NCBI GenBank assembly: GCA_040904745.1
Contig: JBBDSW010000129.1
Coordinates: 1 to 64,000, forward strand
Reading direction: 5' to 3'
From: T1Sed10-7 sp040904745
GTDB taxonomy: Bacteria > Actinomycetota > Nitriliruptoria > Nitriliruptorales > Nitriliruptoraceae
Length of the DNA: 64,000 nt
This document shows positions 35,501 through 44,871 of this stretch, one piece after another (the stretch's first letter is position 1; every line of letters starts with the position of its first letter). The notes beneath the pieces were generated by a model. That model had not been told where the DNA came from, ran no database searches, and was given only the letters and a program-made list of their open reading frames with translations. Position numbers and translations under genes: made by a program.

Positions 35501-36061
35501 ATGAGTCTCGACGAGATCGTTGGTGACGCGAGCCACCGGATGGACCAGGCGGTCGAGAAGGTGAGCGAGGATTTCGCCGGTATCCGCACCGGCCGCGCGA
35601 ACCCGCAACTGCTCAACCGCATCACCGTCGATTACTACGGCGCGCCCACGCCGCTCCAGCAGCTCGCGAACTTCTCGGTCCCCGAGCCGCGCATGCTCAT
35701 CGTCAACCCGTTCGACAAGAGCTCGGTCAGCCAGATCGAGAAGGCGATCCGTGATTCGGACCTGGGGCTCAACCCCGCGAGCGACGGCGGCACGATCCGG
35801 TGTGTCTTCCCGGAACTCACCGAGGAGCGGCGGGTCGAGTACATCAAACTCGCCAAGCAGGCCGCCGAGGAAGGCCGTGTCGCCGTCCGCAACATCCGTC
35901 GGTCCGCGCGTGATGCGATGCAGAAGCTCGAGGACAGTGGTGAGGTCGGCGCGGACGAACACGATCGTTACACGAAGAAGGTCGAGGACCTGACCGCCAA
36001 GCACGTGGCGAAGATCGACAGAGCGCTGGAGGGCAAGGAGCAGGAGCTGCGGGAGGTCTGA
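35501..36061 (+). CDS. frr: Ribosome recycling factor
   Basis: A 186-aa RRF that splits post-termination ribosomes with EF-G. It has the conserved GIRTGRANPQLLNRITVDYYG segment and the VAVRNIRRSARD helix. The ATG is preceded by GAGGAGG at 35489-35495. Length is exactly typical. Confidence 0.97.
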   Translation: MSLDEIVGDASHRMDQAVEKVSEDFAGIRTGRANPQLLNRITVDYYGAPTPLQQLANFSVPEPRMLIVNPFDKSSVSQIEKAIRDSDLGLNPASDGGTIRCVFPELTEERRVEYIKLAKQAAEEGRVAVRNIRRSARDAMQKLEDSGEVGADEHDRYTKKVEDLTAKHVAKIDRALEGKEQELREV

Positions 36062-36084
36062 GCGGACGCCTACGACCTTCTCGA

Positions 36085-36948
36085 GTGCTCATGGATCCCC
36101 AGCCGGAACCGGACCAGCCTGACCCCGGTCAGCGCCGCGGCATCGTCGGTGGCCGGAACCTCCCGGTCGCGATCGCGGTTGGGGTGGTACTCGCGGTGGT
36201 CTTCCTGGGCACCTTGTTCTGGCGCGCCGAGGCCTTCGTCCTCGTCCTCACCGTCCTGGCGGGGATCGCTGCCATCGAAGTGACCTGGGTGCTCGGCCGT
36301 GCCGGAGCCCGGGTGCTCCTCGGCCCGCTGCTGATCGGGGTCGTGGCCACGGTCTGGGGCGCGTTCCTGCTGGGCGGGGCTGGGCAGGCGTTCGGGATCA
36401 CCGTGCTGTTCCTCTCGAGCCTGTTGTGGCTCCTGGCCGACCGGCAGCGGACGGCGGTCGTCGACACCCTGGCAGCCACGATGCTGGTCGGGGTCTGGCT
36501 GGCGCTGTTGGCCTCCTACGCCGGTCGTCTCGTGGTGCGCGAAGATGGTGCGCTGGTGGTGCTGGCGGCGATCGGTGCGGTCATCCTGACCGACATCGGC
36601 GGCTACGCCTTCGGTGTGCCGTTCGGCAAGCACAAGATCGTGCCGAGCATCAGCCCGGGCAAGTCGTGGGAGGGCCTGATCGGGGGTCTCATCGTCGCGA
36701 CGGTGCTGGCCGCAGCGGTCCTGCCCGTCCTCGGGGACACCTTCACACCGGTCTCCGCTGCGGTCGTCGCGCTCGGTACCGGTTTGGCGGGCTTCCTCGG
36801 AGACATCGCGGAGTCGATGATCAAGCGTGACCTGGGGGTCAAGGATCTCGGAGGGGTGCTCCCGGGGCACGGTGGGGTTCTCGATCGGGTCGATGGCATC
36901 CTCGTCGCGCTTCCGGTCGCCCACTACGGCCTGTGGCTGTTCGGATGA
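36085..36948 (+). CDS. cdsA: Phosphatidate cytidylyltransferase (CDP-diglyceride synthase)
   Basis: A 287-aa polytopic membrane enzyme making CDP-diacylglycerol from phosphatidic acid and CTP. Several hydrophobic helices are followed by the signature region GDIAESMIKRDLGVKD and LPGHGGVLDRVD. The start could be GTG 36085 or ATG 36091; neither has a good ribosome binding site, and it begins 23 bp after frr. Confidence 0.94.
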   Translation: MLMDPQPEPDQPDPGQRRGIVGGRNLPVAIAVGVVLAVVFLGTLFWRAEAFVLVLTVLAGIAAIEVTWVLGRAGARVLLGPLLIGVVATVWGAFLLGGAGQAFGITVLFLSSLLWLLADRQRTAVVDTLAATMLVGVWLALLASYAGRLVVREDGALVVLAAIGAVILTDIGGYAFGVPFGKHKIVPSISPGKSWEGLIGGLIVATVLAAAVLPVLGDTFTPVSAAVVALGTGLAGFLGDIAESMIKRDLGVKDLGGVLPGHGGVLDRVDGILVALPVAHYGLWLFG

Positions 36949-37011
36949 GGGGGCACCTGCCGTATCCTGCGAGGTCCGTGCCTTCGCCCACTGCCACCCC
37001 GGAGAGACCTC

Positions 37012-38232
37012 GTGCCCGACGAAGCCGAGCTGCGCGCTGCCACACCCGCATCGGGTGCGGGCGGGGACGGCGGTCTGGATCCGTACGGGCTCGACCGTGA
37101 CGACCTCGAACGGCTCCTCGTGGGGGAGCTGGACGAGCCGCGCTACCGGGTCGACCAGGTGCACGCCTGGCTCGTCCGCGGGGTGGACGACCCCGCGGAG
37201 ATGACCGACCTGCCCTCCGGGCTACGTGACGAGCTGGCAGAACGCTTCGCCCCGACCCGTCCGGAGCTCGTCGCGCACACCGTGGCCGACGACGGACACA
37301 CCCACAAGTTGCTCCTGCGCTTCCCCGACGGTGAAGCGATCGAGACCGTGCTGATGCTCTACCCCGACCGTGCCACGGTGTGCATCTCGACCCAGGCCGG
37401 GTGCGCGATGGGCTGCCCGTTCTGTGCGACCGGACAAGCCGGCTTCCGACGCCAGCTCACTGCCGGAGAGGTTGTCCGCCAGGTGGTCGTGGCCGACGCG
37501 GCGTTGCGGAGCGGCGCCATCGGAGCCGAGCATCTGCCGGACGGTTCACCGGAGCGGGTCACCAACGTCGTCTTCATGGGGATGGGCGAGCCACTCGCCA
37601 ACCTGCCGGCGACGCTGGCCACGGTCCGTTGGCTCCACGACCCGGAGGGGTTCAACCTCTCTGCGCGCTCCATCACCGTCTCGACCGTCGGCTTGGTGCC
37701 GGGCATCACGAAGCTCGCGGAGCTGGGTCTTCCCGTGACGCTGGCGGTCTCCTTGCACGCTGCGACCGATGGTCTGCGTGACGACCTCGTGCCGGTCAAC
37801 CGGCAGCATCCGCTGGCCGAGGTCGAGCAGGCGATGGCCGACTACCGCCGAACCACCAACCGGCGTGTCTCCATCGAGTGGTGCCTGATCGGCGACGTCA
37901 ACGACGACGAACTCCAGGCGGACCGCCTCGCGGCGATCGCCAGACGGCTCCGGGCGCATGTGAACGTCATCCCGATGAACCCGACACCGGGTGTGCGGTG
38001 GCGTGAGCCCACCTCCGCGCGGGTCGATGCGTTCGTGCGGCGGGTCGAGACGCGCGGTGCGGCGATCACCCTGCGCGACACACGGGGGCGTGACGCCGAT
38101 GCCGCGTGCGGCCAGTTGCTCGCCTCCTACACGCTCGGAACCGGAACCCGGTTGCCAGCCGCCGTCGGGGCTGCCGATCGGGTGGATGCGGGGCTCCTCA
38201 CCGTCGGTCCCGCCGGCGAGACGTCGTCGTGA
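37012..38232 (+). CDS. rlmN: Dual-specificity RNA methyltransferase RlmN
   Basis: A 406-aa radical-SAM enzyme that methylates C2 of A2503 in 23S rRNA and A37 in some tRNAs. The cluster-binding motif is in AGCAMGCPFCATG, with further signatures NVVFMGMGEPL and AVSLHAATD. The methyl-carrying Cys is likely in DADAACGQL. A TATCCT box lies at 36963-36968. Its stop overlaps the dxr GTG. Confidence 0.96.
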   Translation: MPDEAELRAATPASGAGGDGGLDPYGLDRDDLERLLVGELDEPRYRVDQVHAWLVRGVDDPAEMTDLPSGLRDELAERFAPTRPELVAHTVADDGHTHKLLLRFPDGEAIETVLMLYPDRATVCISTQAGCAMGCPFCATGQAGFRRQLTAGEVVRQVVVADAALRSGAIGAEHLPDGSPERVTNVVFMGMGEPLANLPATLATVRWLHDPEGFNLSARSITVSTVGLVPGITKLAELGLPVTLAVSLHAATDGLRDDLVPVNRQHPLAEVEQAMADYRRTTNRRVSIEWCLIGDVNDDELQADRLAAIARRLRAHVNVIPMNPTPGVRWREPTSARVDAFVRRVETRGAAITLRDTRGRDADAACGQLLASYTLGTGTRLPAAVGAADRVDAGLLTVGPAGETSS

Positions 38233-39407
38233 CCCCGCGGCGCGTCGTGCTGCTCGGGTCGACCGGCTCGATCGGAACCCAGGCGCTGGAGGTCGTGCGG
38301 GCACATCCGGAGCGGTTCAGCGTCGTCGCCCTGGCCGCAGGGAGGGACGTGGACACCCTCGTCGCCCAGGCGGCGGAGTTCGCGGTCACGTCCGTCGCAG
38401 TGGCAGATCGCGATGCGGCGGCCGGGCTCCGCCGAGACCATCCACACCTCACGGTCCTCGATGGTCCGGATGCTGCGGCTGAGCTGGCCACGGTCCCCGC
38501 CGACGTGGTCGTCAACGGCATCACCGGTGCCGTTGGGCTCGCTCCGACGCTCGCCGCCCTCGAGACGGGCACCCCGGTGGCGCTCGCGAACAAGGAGAGC
38601 CTGATCGTCGGGGGAGCGCTGGTGGTGGCCGCCGCCGAGCGTGCCGGTGGGCGCGCGAGCCACCTGATCCCCGTCGACTCCGAGCACTCCGCGCTCGCGC
38701 AGTGCCTGCGGTCCGGGAGGGGTGACGAAGTGGCACGGCTGGTGTTGACCGCCAGCGGTGGTCCGTTCCGGGGCCGGCAGCGGCACGAACTGGCCGAGGT
38801 GACCCCCGCCGAAGCGCTCGCTCATCCGACCTGGGCGATGGGGCCGGTCGTCACGATCAACTCGGCCACCCTGGCGAACAAGGGCCTCGAGCTGCTGGAG
38901 GCGCACCTACTGTTCGACGTGCCGCTGGACGCTCTGGACGTGGTGGTCCATCCGCAGTCGGTGGTCCACTCGATGGTCGAGTTCGTCGACGGCTCGACGA
39001 TCGCGCAGCTGTCGCCCCCCGACATGCGGTTGCCGATCCAGCTCGCCATGGCGTGGCCGGAGCGGCTCGGCCATGCCTTCGCGGCCTGTGACTGGACCCG
39101 TGCGAGCCAGCTGACCTTCGAGCCGGTCGATCGCGAGACCTTCCCGGCCTTGGACCTCGCGATCGATGCCGGGCGCCGAGGTGGCACGCATCCCGCCGTC
39201 TTCAACGCGGCGAACGAGGTCGGTGTGGGTGCCTTCCTCGACGGGCGGATCGGCTACCTCGACGTCGCCTCGGTCGTCGAGGAGAGCCTCGCAGCCTACG
39301 CCGCGACCGGTCCGGCGTCCCCTCGTGACCTCGAGGACGTCTGGGCCGCAGACCGGTTCGGTCGTGAGCACGCGGCCGCCATCGTGCGAGGGAGCACCGT
39401 CTCATGA
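38229..39407 (+). CDS. dxr: 1-deoxy-D-xylulose-5-phosphate reductoisomerase
   Basis: A 392-aa enzyme of the MEP isoprenoid pathway making 2-C-methylerythritol 4-phosphate. The NADPH motif VLLGSTGSIGTQ opens the protein, and NKESLIV, PVDSEHSA and HPQSVVHSM carry the metal and substrate sites. GTG at 38229 overlaps the rlmN stop (GTGA), and the stop overlaps the rseP ATG. Confidence 0.97.
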   Translation: MTPRRVVLLGSTGSIGTQALEVVRAHPERFSVVALAAGRDVDTLVAQAAEFAVTSVAVADRDAAAGLRRDHPHLTVLDGPDAAAELATVPADVVVNGITGAVGLAPTLAALETGTPVALANKESLIVGGALVVAAAERAGGRASHLIPVDSEHSALAQCLRSGRGDEVARLVLTASGGPFRGRQRHELAEVTPAEALAHPTWAMGPVVTINSATLANKGLELLEAHLLFDVPLDALDVVVHPQSVVHSMVEFVDGSTIAQLSPPDMRLPIQLAMAWPERLGHAFAACDWTRASQLTFEPVDRETFPALDLAIDAGRRGGTHPAVFNAANEVGVGAFLDGRIGYLDVASVVEESLAAYAATGPASPRDLEDVWAADRFGREHAAAIVRGSTVS

Positions 39408-40882
39408 GCAGCGTGCTGGCCATCGTCGCCTTCGTCGCGGCACTCGTCGGGGCGATCCTGCTCCACGAGCTCGGACACCTCCTCACCGCCAAACGTGTCG
39501 GTATGAAGGCCGACCGTTACTTCGTCGGGTTCGGCCCCACGCTCTGGTCGACGCGTCGTGGAGAGACGCAGTACGGGATCAAGGCGCTCCCGCTGGGAGG
39601 GTTCGTCTCCATCCGGGGGATGTCGCCGCTCGATGAGCGGAGCGGACCGTTGCTGCCGGTCACCTTCAGCCGGCGGGCCCTGGAGCGCGGTGCAGAGCGC
39701 GATGACCGGGTCGTGGCGACCTTCGCGGACGGCTCACCGGCGTTGACCGAAGGTGCGCTGGGGGTCTTCGAGCAGCTCCTCACCCACCGGGGGACACCGG
39801 ATGACGTGCGTGAACGCATCGTCCGCCGTGTCCGTCAGACCGCCGGCGAGGTGTCCACCCTGGACCAGCTCCACCTCGCCGTCCGGGAGATCCTCACGAC
39901 CGAGGTGGGTCAGAGCGAGCGGGTCGGGGACCTCGCCTGGCGGCTCGAGCGTGGGGATGAGGGGCGCTTCTACCACGATCGCCCCGCCTGGCAGCGGGCA
40001 CTGGCGATCTTCATGGGGCCTGCGACGCACCTGCTCATCGCCTTCGGCGTGCTGTTCGGGCTGTACAGCGCCATGAACCTGCCGACCGGCGAGCTGACCA
40101 GCGAGGTCGCGATCGTGCTCGAGGACACGCCGGCCGAGGCCGCCGGGATGCAGCCCGGCGACCAACTCGTCGCGGTGGAGGGCCTCGTCTCCGATGACTA
40201 TCGCCAGCTCCGCGAGGAGATCCGCGCCCACCCCGGTGAGGAGATCACGCTGACCGTGCTTCGCGACGGGCAGGAGGAGGCGATCGCGCTGACCCCGCGG
40301 GTGGAGGAGGATCCGGAGACCGGGGAGACCTACGGACTGGCCGGGTTCGCGCCGGCGCAGATCGAGGACCGGCTCGCACCCCTGCCGGCGGCCAGGCGGG
40401 CCGCGCTCGGTGACGACATCGATCCGCTGGGCGGTGTGGTGCCGATGATCGGTGCCAGCGTGCAGGGGCTGGTGTCGATCTTCAGCCCGTCCGGGCTCGC
40501 GGATCTGGTCTCGACCTCCGTCGGCGAGCAGGAGCGCGACCCCGAAGGCGTCGTGTCCGTCATCGGCATCGCATCCCTGGCCGGTCAGACCGCCGAGGCC
40601 GGGAGCGCCGGGGTCTACACGTTCTTCTTCCTGCTGGCCTACCTCAACGTGTTCCTGTTCATCTTCAACCTGGTGCCCTTGCCGCCGTTCGATGGCGGGC
40701 ATCTGGCGGTGCTGGCGGTGGAGGGTGTCGGGAACCTCGCCCGCCGCCTGCGCGGGCGTCCGCAGGACTTCGAGGTCGACCCCCGTGCCATCACCGCGGT
40801 CGCCCTGCCCGTCATCGGCGTACTGCTCCTGGTGGTCGTCACGTCGTTGTGGCTCGACATCTCCGACCCCTTGCAGCTGTGA
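39404..40882 (+). CDS. rseP: Site-2 protease family zinc metalloprotease (RseP/Rip1)
   Basis: A 492-aa intramembrane protease. The first helix carries the zinc motif H21ELGH25; a later helix holds LVPLPPFDGGHL with the third ligand. A PDZ domain lies at about residues 240-310 (AAGMQPGDQLVAVEG). There is an extra hydrophilic segment at about residues 90-185, as in actinobacterial members. Rip1 homologues cleave anti-sigma factors and other membrane proteins. dxr-rseP-ispG order is standard. Confidence 0.94.
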   Translation: MSSVLAIVAFVAALVGAILLHELGHLLTAKRVGMKADRYFVGFGPTLWSTRRGETQYGIKALPLGGFVSIRGMSPLDERSGPLLPVTFSRRALERGAERDDRVVATFADGSPALTEGALGVFEQLLTHRGTPDDVRERIVRRVRQTAGEVSTLDQLHLAVREILTTEVGQSERVGDLAWRLERGDEGRFYHDRPAWQRALAIFMGPATHLLIAFGVLFGLYSAMNLPTGELTSEVAIVLEDTPAEAAGMQPGDQLVAVEGLVSDDYRQLREEIRAHPGEEITLTVLRDGQEEAIALTPRVEEDPETGETYGLAGFAPAQIEDRLAPLPAARRAALGDDIDPLGGVVPMIGASVQGLVSIFSPSGLADLVSTSVGEQERDPEGVVSVIGIASLAGQTAEAGSAGVYTFFFLLAYLNVFLFIFNLVPLPPFDGGHLAVLAVEGVGNLARRLRGRPQDFEVDPRAITAVALPVIGVLLLVVVTSLWLDISDPLQL

Positions 40883-41080
40883 AGGTGACCAGGTGAGGCG
40901 TCCGTTCGGTGGGCGCTCCACCGGGTCGCACCTCTCAGCCGGAGGTAGCCTCGGCACCGAACGATCGGCGTGGCTCCCCCGCTGCGAGCCGCCAGCTACC
41001 GCACCCCGCACCTCCCACGCGCCGCGTCCCGGCTGCACGTCGTGCCGCCCCGCCGCGCTCCCCTCCGTGAGGAGCACGCG

Positions 41081-42253
41081 ATGAGCACCTTCCCCGACCA
41101 CCTCCCGATGATGCCGGTGGACCCCGTGCCGGTGGCCAACGCCGATCTCCCTCCGCCAGCGCGTCGAGCCAGCCGCAAGATCCGGCTCGGCCCGCTGGAG
41201 GTGGGTGGGGATGCGCCCATCAGCGTGCAGACCATGACGGTGACGCCGACCCATGAGGCCGATCTGACCCTGCAGGCCATCGCATCGGCGCAGGCGGCGG
41301 GAGCCGACATCGTGCGCGTGGCGGTCCCGCGGGCCGAGGATGCCCAAGCGCTGGCCTACATCGCCGAGCACGCCCGTATCCCCGTCATCGCGGACATCCA
41401 TTTCCAGTGGAAGTACGCGGTGATGGCGATCGAGGCCGGTTGTGCGGGGGTCCGCATCAACCCGGGCAACATCAAGAAGCACGACAAGGTGGCACTGCTC
41501 GGCGAGATGGCCAACGACGCGGGTGTCGCCATCCGCATCGGGGTCAACGGCGGCTCGCTCGAACAGCAGATCCTCGACGAGTTCGGCGGACCGACCCCCG
41601 AAGCGATGGTGGAGTCCGCCCTGCGCGAGACGCGGCTGCTCGAGGACGTGGGCTTCTTCGACACCAAGATCTCGGTCAAGCATTCCGATCCCTGGGTGAT
41701 GATCCAGACCTACCGCCTGCTCGCCGAGCGCACGGACTATCCCCTCCACCTCGGTGTCACGGAGGCCGGTCCACTGAAGACGGGTTCGATCAAGTCCGCG
41801 GTCGGGATCGGGACGCTGCTGGCCGAGGGCATCGGGGACACGATCCGCGTCTCCTTGTCCGCGGATCCGGTGGAGGAGGTCAAGGCCGGCATCGCCATCC
41901 TCGAGTCCCTGCATCTGCGTGAACGTGGGCTCGATGTCGTCTCCTGTCCCTCGTGCGGCCGCGCGCAGGTCGATGTGTGGACCCTGGCGGAGGACGTGCA
42001 GAAGGGGCTCGAGGGCATCGAGGCACCCCTGCGGGTCGCGGTGATGGGATGTGTGGTCAACGGCCCCGGTGAGGCTCGTGAAGCCGACCTCGGCGTCGCG
42101 GCCGGGAACGGCAAGGGCGACATCATCAAGAAGGGCGAGAAGATCGCGACGGTCCGTGAGGAGGACATCGTCGAGGCGCTCGTCCACTTCGCCACGGAGA
42201 TGGCCGACGAGATCCGTGCGGAGCGCGGAGAGGGCTCGCCGGTCGTCGCCTGA
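41081..42253 (+). CDS. ispG: 4-hydroxy-3-methylbut-2-enyl diphosphate synthase
   Basis: A 390-aa [4Fe-4S] enzyme of the MEP pathway. The TIM-barrel half contains VQTMTVTPTHE and HFQWKYA. The cluster-binding C-terminal half has SCPSCGR and GCVVNGPGEA. The ATG has GAGGAG at 41069-41074. With dxr it gives two of the seven MEP-pathway steps in one run. Confidence 0.97.
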   Translation: MSTFPDHLPMMPVDPVPVANADLPPPARRASRKIRLGPLEVGGDAPISVQTMTVTPTHEADLTLQAIASAQAAGADIVRVAVPRAEDAQALAYIAEHARIPVIADIHFQWKYAVMAIEAGCAGVRINPGNIKKHDKVALLGEMANDAGVAIRIGVNGGSLEQQILDEFGGPTPEAMVESALRETRLLEDVGFFDTKISVKHSDPWVMIQTYRLLAERTDYPLHLGVTEAGPLKTGSIKSAVGIGTLLAEGIGDTIRVSLSADPVEEVKAGIAILESLHLRERGLDVVSCPSCGRAQVDVWTLAEDVQKGLEGIEAPLRVAVMGCVVNGPGEAREADLGVAAGNGKGDIIKKGEKIATVREEDIVEALVHFATEMADEIRAERGEGSPVVA

Positions 42254-42636
<383 letters not shown>

Positions 42637-43116
42637 GTGGCGAGACCGTCCGACGAGTCCCTTCCCGAGGTCATCTCCGAGCTCGCGTGGCCCATCGCTG
42701 CTGATCTCGGGATCGAGGTGCTGGACGTCGCCGTCAAGGGACAACGGGGGAGCCGGAAGGTCCGCATCACCGCGGACTCCGCCGATCTCGACGCGGAGGC
42801 AGGCGTCGACATCGACGTCATCGCGGCGTTCTCGCGGGCCCTCGGTGGCCTCCTCGACGAACACGATCCGATCGCGGGCGGCTACACCCTCGAGGTGACC
42901 TCGCCGGGGGCGGATCGACCGCTCGTTCGACCCCGGGACTTCGCGCGCAACCGCGGCCGCGAGGTCCGCATCCAACTCGCTCCCGAGGGTGAGGGTGAGC
43001 TCACCGGCGAACTCGTCGCCGTGAGCGCATCCACCGTGACCCTCTCCACGCGGGACGGTGACCATGACGTGTCGTTCGACGACATCGTCCGTGGCCACGT
43101 CGTCCTGCCGTGGTGA
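42637..43116 (+). CDS. rimP: Ribosome maturation factor RimP
   Basis: A 159-aa 30S assembly factor. The N-terminal domain has LGIEVLDVAVKG and VDIDVIAAFSRAL; the sequence YTLEVTSPGADRPL is the family hallmark, and the C-terminal SH3-like barrel follows. It heads the rimP-nusA-infB operon. The start is GTG with a near-consensus ribosome binding site. Confidence 0.95.
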   Translation: MARPSDESLPEVISELAWPIAADLGIEVLDVAVKGQRGSRKVRITADSADLDAEAGVDIDVIAAFSRALGGLLDEHDPIAGGYTLEVTSPGADRPLVRPRDFARNRGREVRIQLAPEGEGELTGELVAVSASTVTLSTRDGDHDVSFDDIVRGHVVLPW

Positions 43117-43135
43117 CCGACCAGGAGGCCCGCAC

Positions 43136-44461
43136 GTGAAGATCGACATCGACGCGCTCCGCCAGATCGAGCGGGAGAAGGGCATCGACTTCCTGACGGT
43201 CGTCGAGGCGTTCGAGACGGCGATGGGCTCCGCCTACAAGCGTTCGGTGCACGCGACCGGAGACGAGGCACGGGTCTCGGTCGACCGGACCACCGGCGAG
43301 GTGAGCCTCTTCGCGCAGGATCTCGACGACGATGGGAACATCGTCTCCGAGTGGCGTGAGGAGCCGAAGGACTTCGGACGCATCGTGGCGCAGACGGCCA
43401 AGCAGGTGCTGCTGCAGCGCCTCCGCGAGGCGGAGCGTGAGGCCACCTACGGGGAGTTCGTCGGTCGTGAGGGCGACATCATCTCCGGTCAGATCTCCCA
43501 GCAGGGCAACGCCACGCTGATCGAGCTCGGACGGACCGAGGCCCTGCTCCCGTACCAGGAGCAGATCCCCAACGAGCGCCTCGAGCACGGCGCACACACG
43601 CGAGCGGTCGTCATCGAAGTGCGCAAGCAGCTCCGGGGCGCGCAGATCGTCTCTTCGAGGACCCACCCGGCGCTGGTGGTCGGCTTGTTCGCGCTCGAGG
43701 TGCCGGAGATCGAGGAAGGCATCGTCGAGATCAAGGGGATCGCACGGGAGGCCGGCCACCGGACGAAGGTGGCCGTCACGAGCAACGATCCGGATGTCGA
43801 CCCCGTCGGCGCGTGTGTCGGTCCGGGCGGGCAGCGCGCCCGTGGTGTGCAGAAGGAGCTCCACTCCGAGGAGCTCGAGCGCATCGACATCGTTCGGTGG
43901 GCGGACGAGCCCGAGCAGCTGGTCGGCAACGCCCTGTCGCCGGCGAAGGTCAGCAACGTCTACCTCTACCCCGAGGATGGCACGGCGCTGGTCGTGGTTC
44001 CCGACTACCAGCTGTCGCTGGCGATCGGCCGCGAGGGTCAGAACGCGCGGCTGGCCGCACGCCTGACCGGTTGGCGGATCGACATCAAGTCGGAGACCCA
44101 GTTCGCCGAGGAGCAGCGCGCCTTCCAGGAGGCGTTCGACGCCGGGCTGATCGACGAGCACGGCAACCCACTCTCCGACGAAGGTGCGAAGGCCATCGAG
44201 GCTGCCTACGAGTCGGCGGAGGCGGTCCGGCGCTCCGCGCTGGAGGACGAACAGGACGACGTGCTCAGCGCGGAGCCCGACGCGACCGCGACCGACCTGC
44301 CGGTCAGCGGGGCGCCGGAGCGCGCCGTACCGGAACCACCGGAGCTCGCCGACCTGCCCGAGGTGGAGCCGATCGTCGAACCCGATGAGGAGGCTGAGTC
44401 CGAGCCGGAGGACGACTCCCAGCCCGAGTCCGAGGACGGTGAGCAGTCGCCGACCCCTTGA
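43136..44461 (+). CDS. nusA: Transcription termination/antitermination factor NusA
   Basis: A 441-aa NusA: N-terminal polymerase-binding domain (KGIDFLTVVEAFETAM), S1 domain (about residues 105-180), then KH1 and KH2 (DPVGACVGPGGQRAR; LAIGREGQNARLAARLTG). The acidic C-terminal tail (about 95 residues, Glu/Asp/Pro-rich) replaces the repeats of E. coli NusA. GTG at 43136 follows AGGAGG with 7-nt spacing. Confidence 0.96.
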   Translation: MKIDIDALRQIEREKGIDFLTVVEAFETAMGSAYKRSVHATGDEARVSVDRTTGEVSLFAQDLDDDGNIVSEWREEPKDFGRIVAQTAKQVLLQRLREAEREATYGEFVGREGDIISGQISQQGNATLIELGRTEALLPYQEQIPNERLEHGAHTRAVVIEVRKQLRGAQIVSSRTHPALVVGLFALEVPEIEEGIVEIKGIAREAGHRTKVAVTSNDPDVDPVGACVGPGGQRARGVQKELHSEELERIDIVRWADEPEQLVGNALSPAKVSNVYLYPEDGTALVVVPDYQLSLAIGREGQNARLAARLTGWRIDIKSETQFAEEQRAFQEAFDAGLIDEHGNPLSDEGAKAIEAAYESAEAVRRSALEDEQDDVLSAEPDATATDLPVSGAPERAVPEPPELADLPEVEPIVEPDEEAESEPEDDSQPESEDGEQSPTP

Positions 44462-44550
44462 ACCCTGCCCTTGTCCCCGCCATCCCCGTCGACCACACCT
44501 CGGATGCCGATCGCGTCGAACGACACCCGAGCCGCCGAGAGGACGTATCA

Positions 44551-44871
44551 TTGTCTGGCACCGCGCCTCGAGTGCCGGTCAGAACCTGCGTCGGATGCCG
44601 CACGCCGCGTGAGAAGCGCGCGCTGCTGCGGGTGGCACGCACCCCTGAGGGGGTGCTCGCCGACCCCGACGCCAGGTGCCCTGGCCGCGGGGCGTACGTC
44701 TGCCCCGACCCTGATTGCATCGCCGCGGCCCGCCGCCGTGGCGCAGGTTCCCTCCGCCGCGCGCTACGCGGTGGGGGTGAGGGTGAGGCGATCACCGCAC
44801 TCGATGTGTTGGAGACAACCGTGGCGCATCACCAGGTGCCTGATGGCACCGTGAGGAGCGAGAACGCGTGA
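44551..44871 (+). CDS. ylxR: YlxR family (DUF448) nucleic-acid-binding protein
   Basis: A 106-aa YlxR protein with the hallmark RTCVGCRTPR near the start and GRGAYVCPD later. The family lies between nusA and infB and has been proposed to bind RNA or act as a nucleoid-associated regulator. I chose TTG at 44551 because GAGAGGA lies 7 nt upstream; GTG at 44572 (VPVRTCVGC) is the alternative. The same TTG overlaps a TATCAT box (44546-44551) by one base. Confidence 0.85.
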   Translation: MSGTAPRVPVRTCVGCRTPREKRALLRVARTPEGVLADPDARCPGRGAYVCPDPDCIAAARRRGAGSLRRALRGGGEGEAITALDVLETTVAHHQVPDGTVRSENA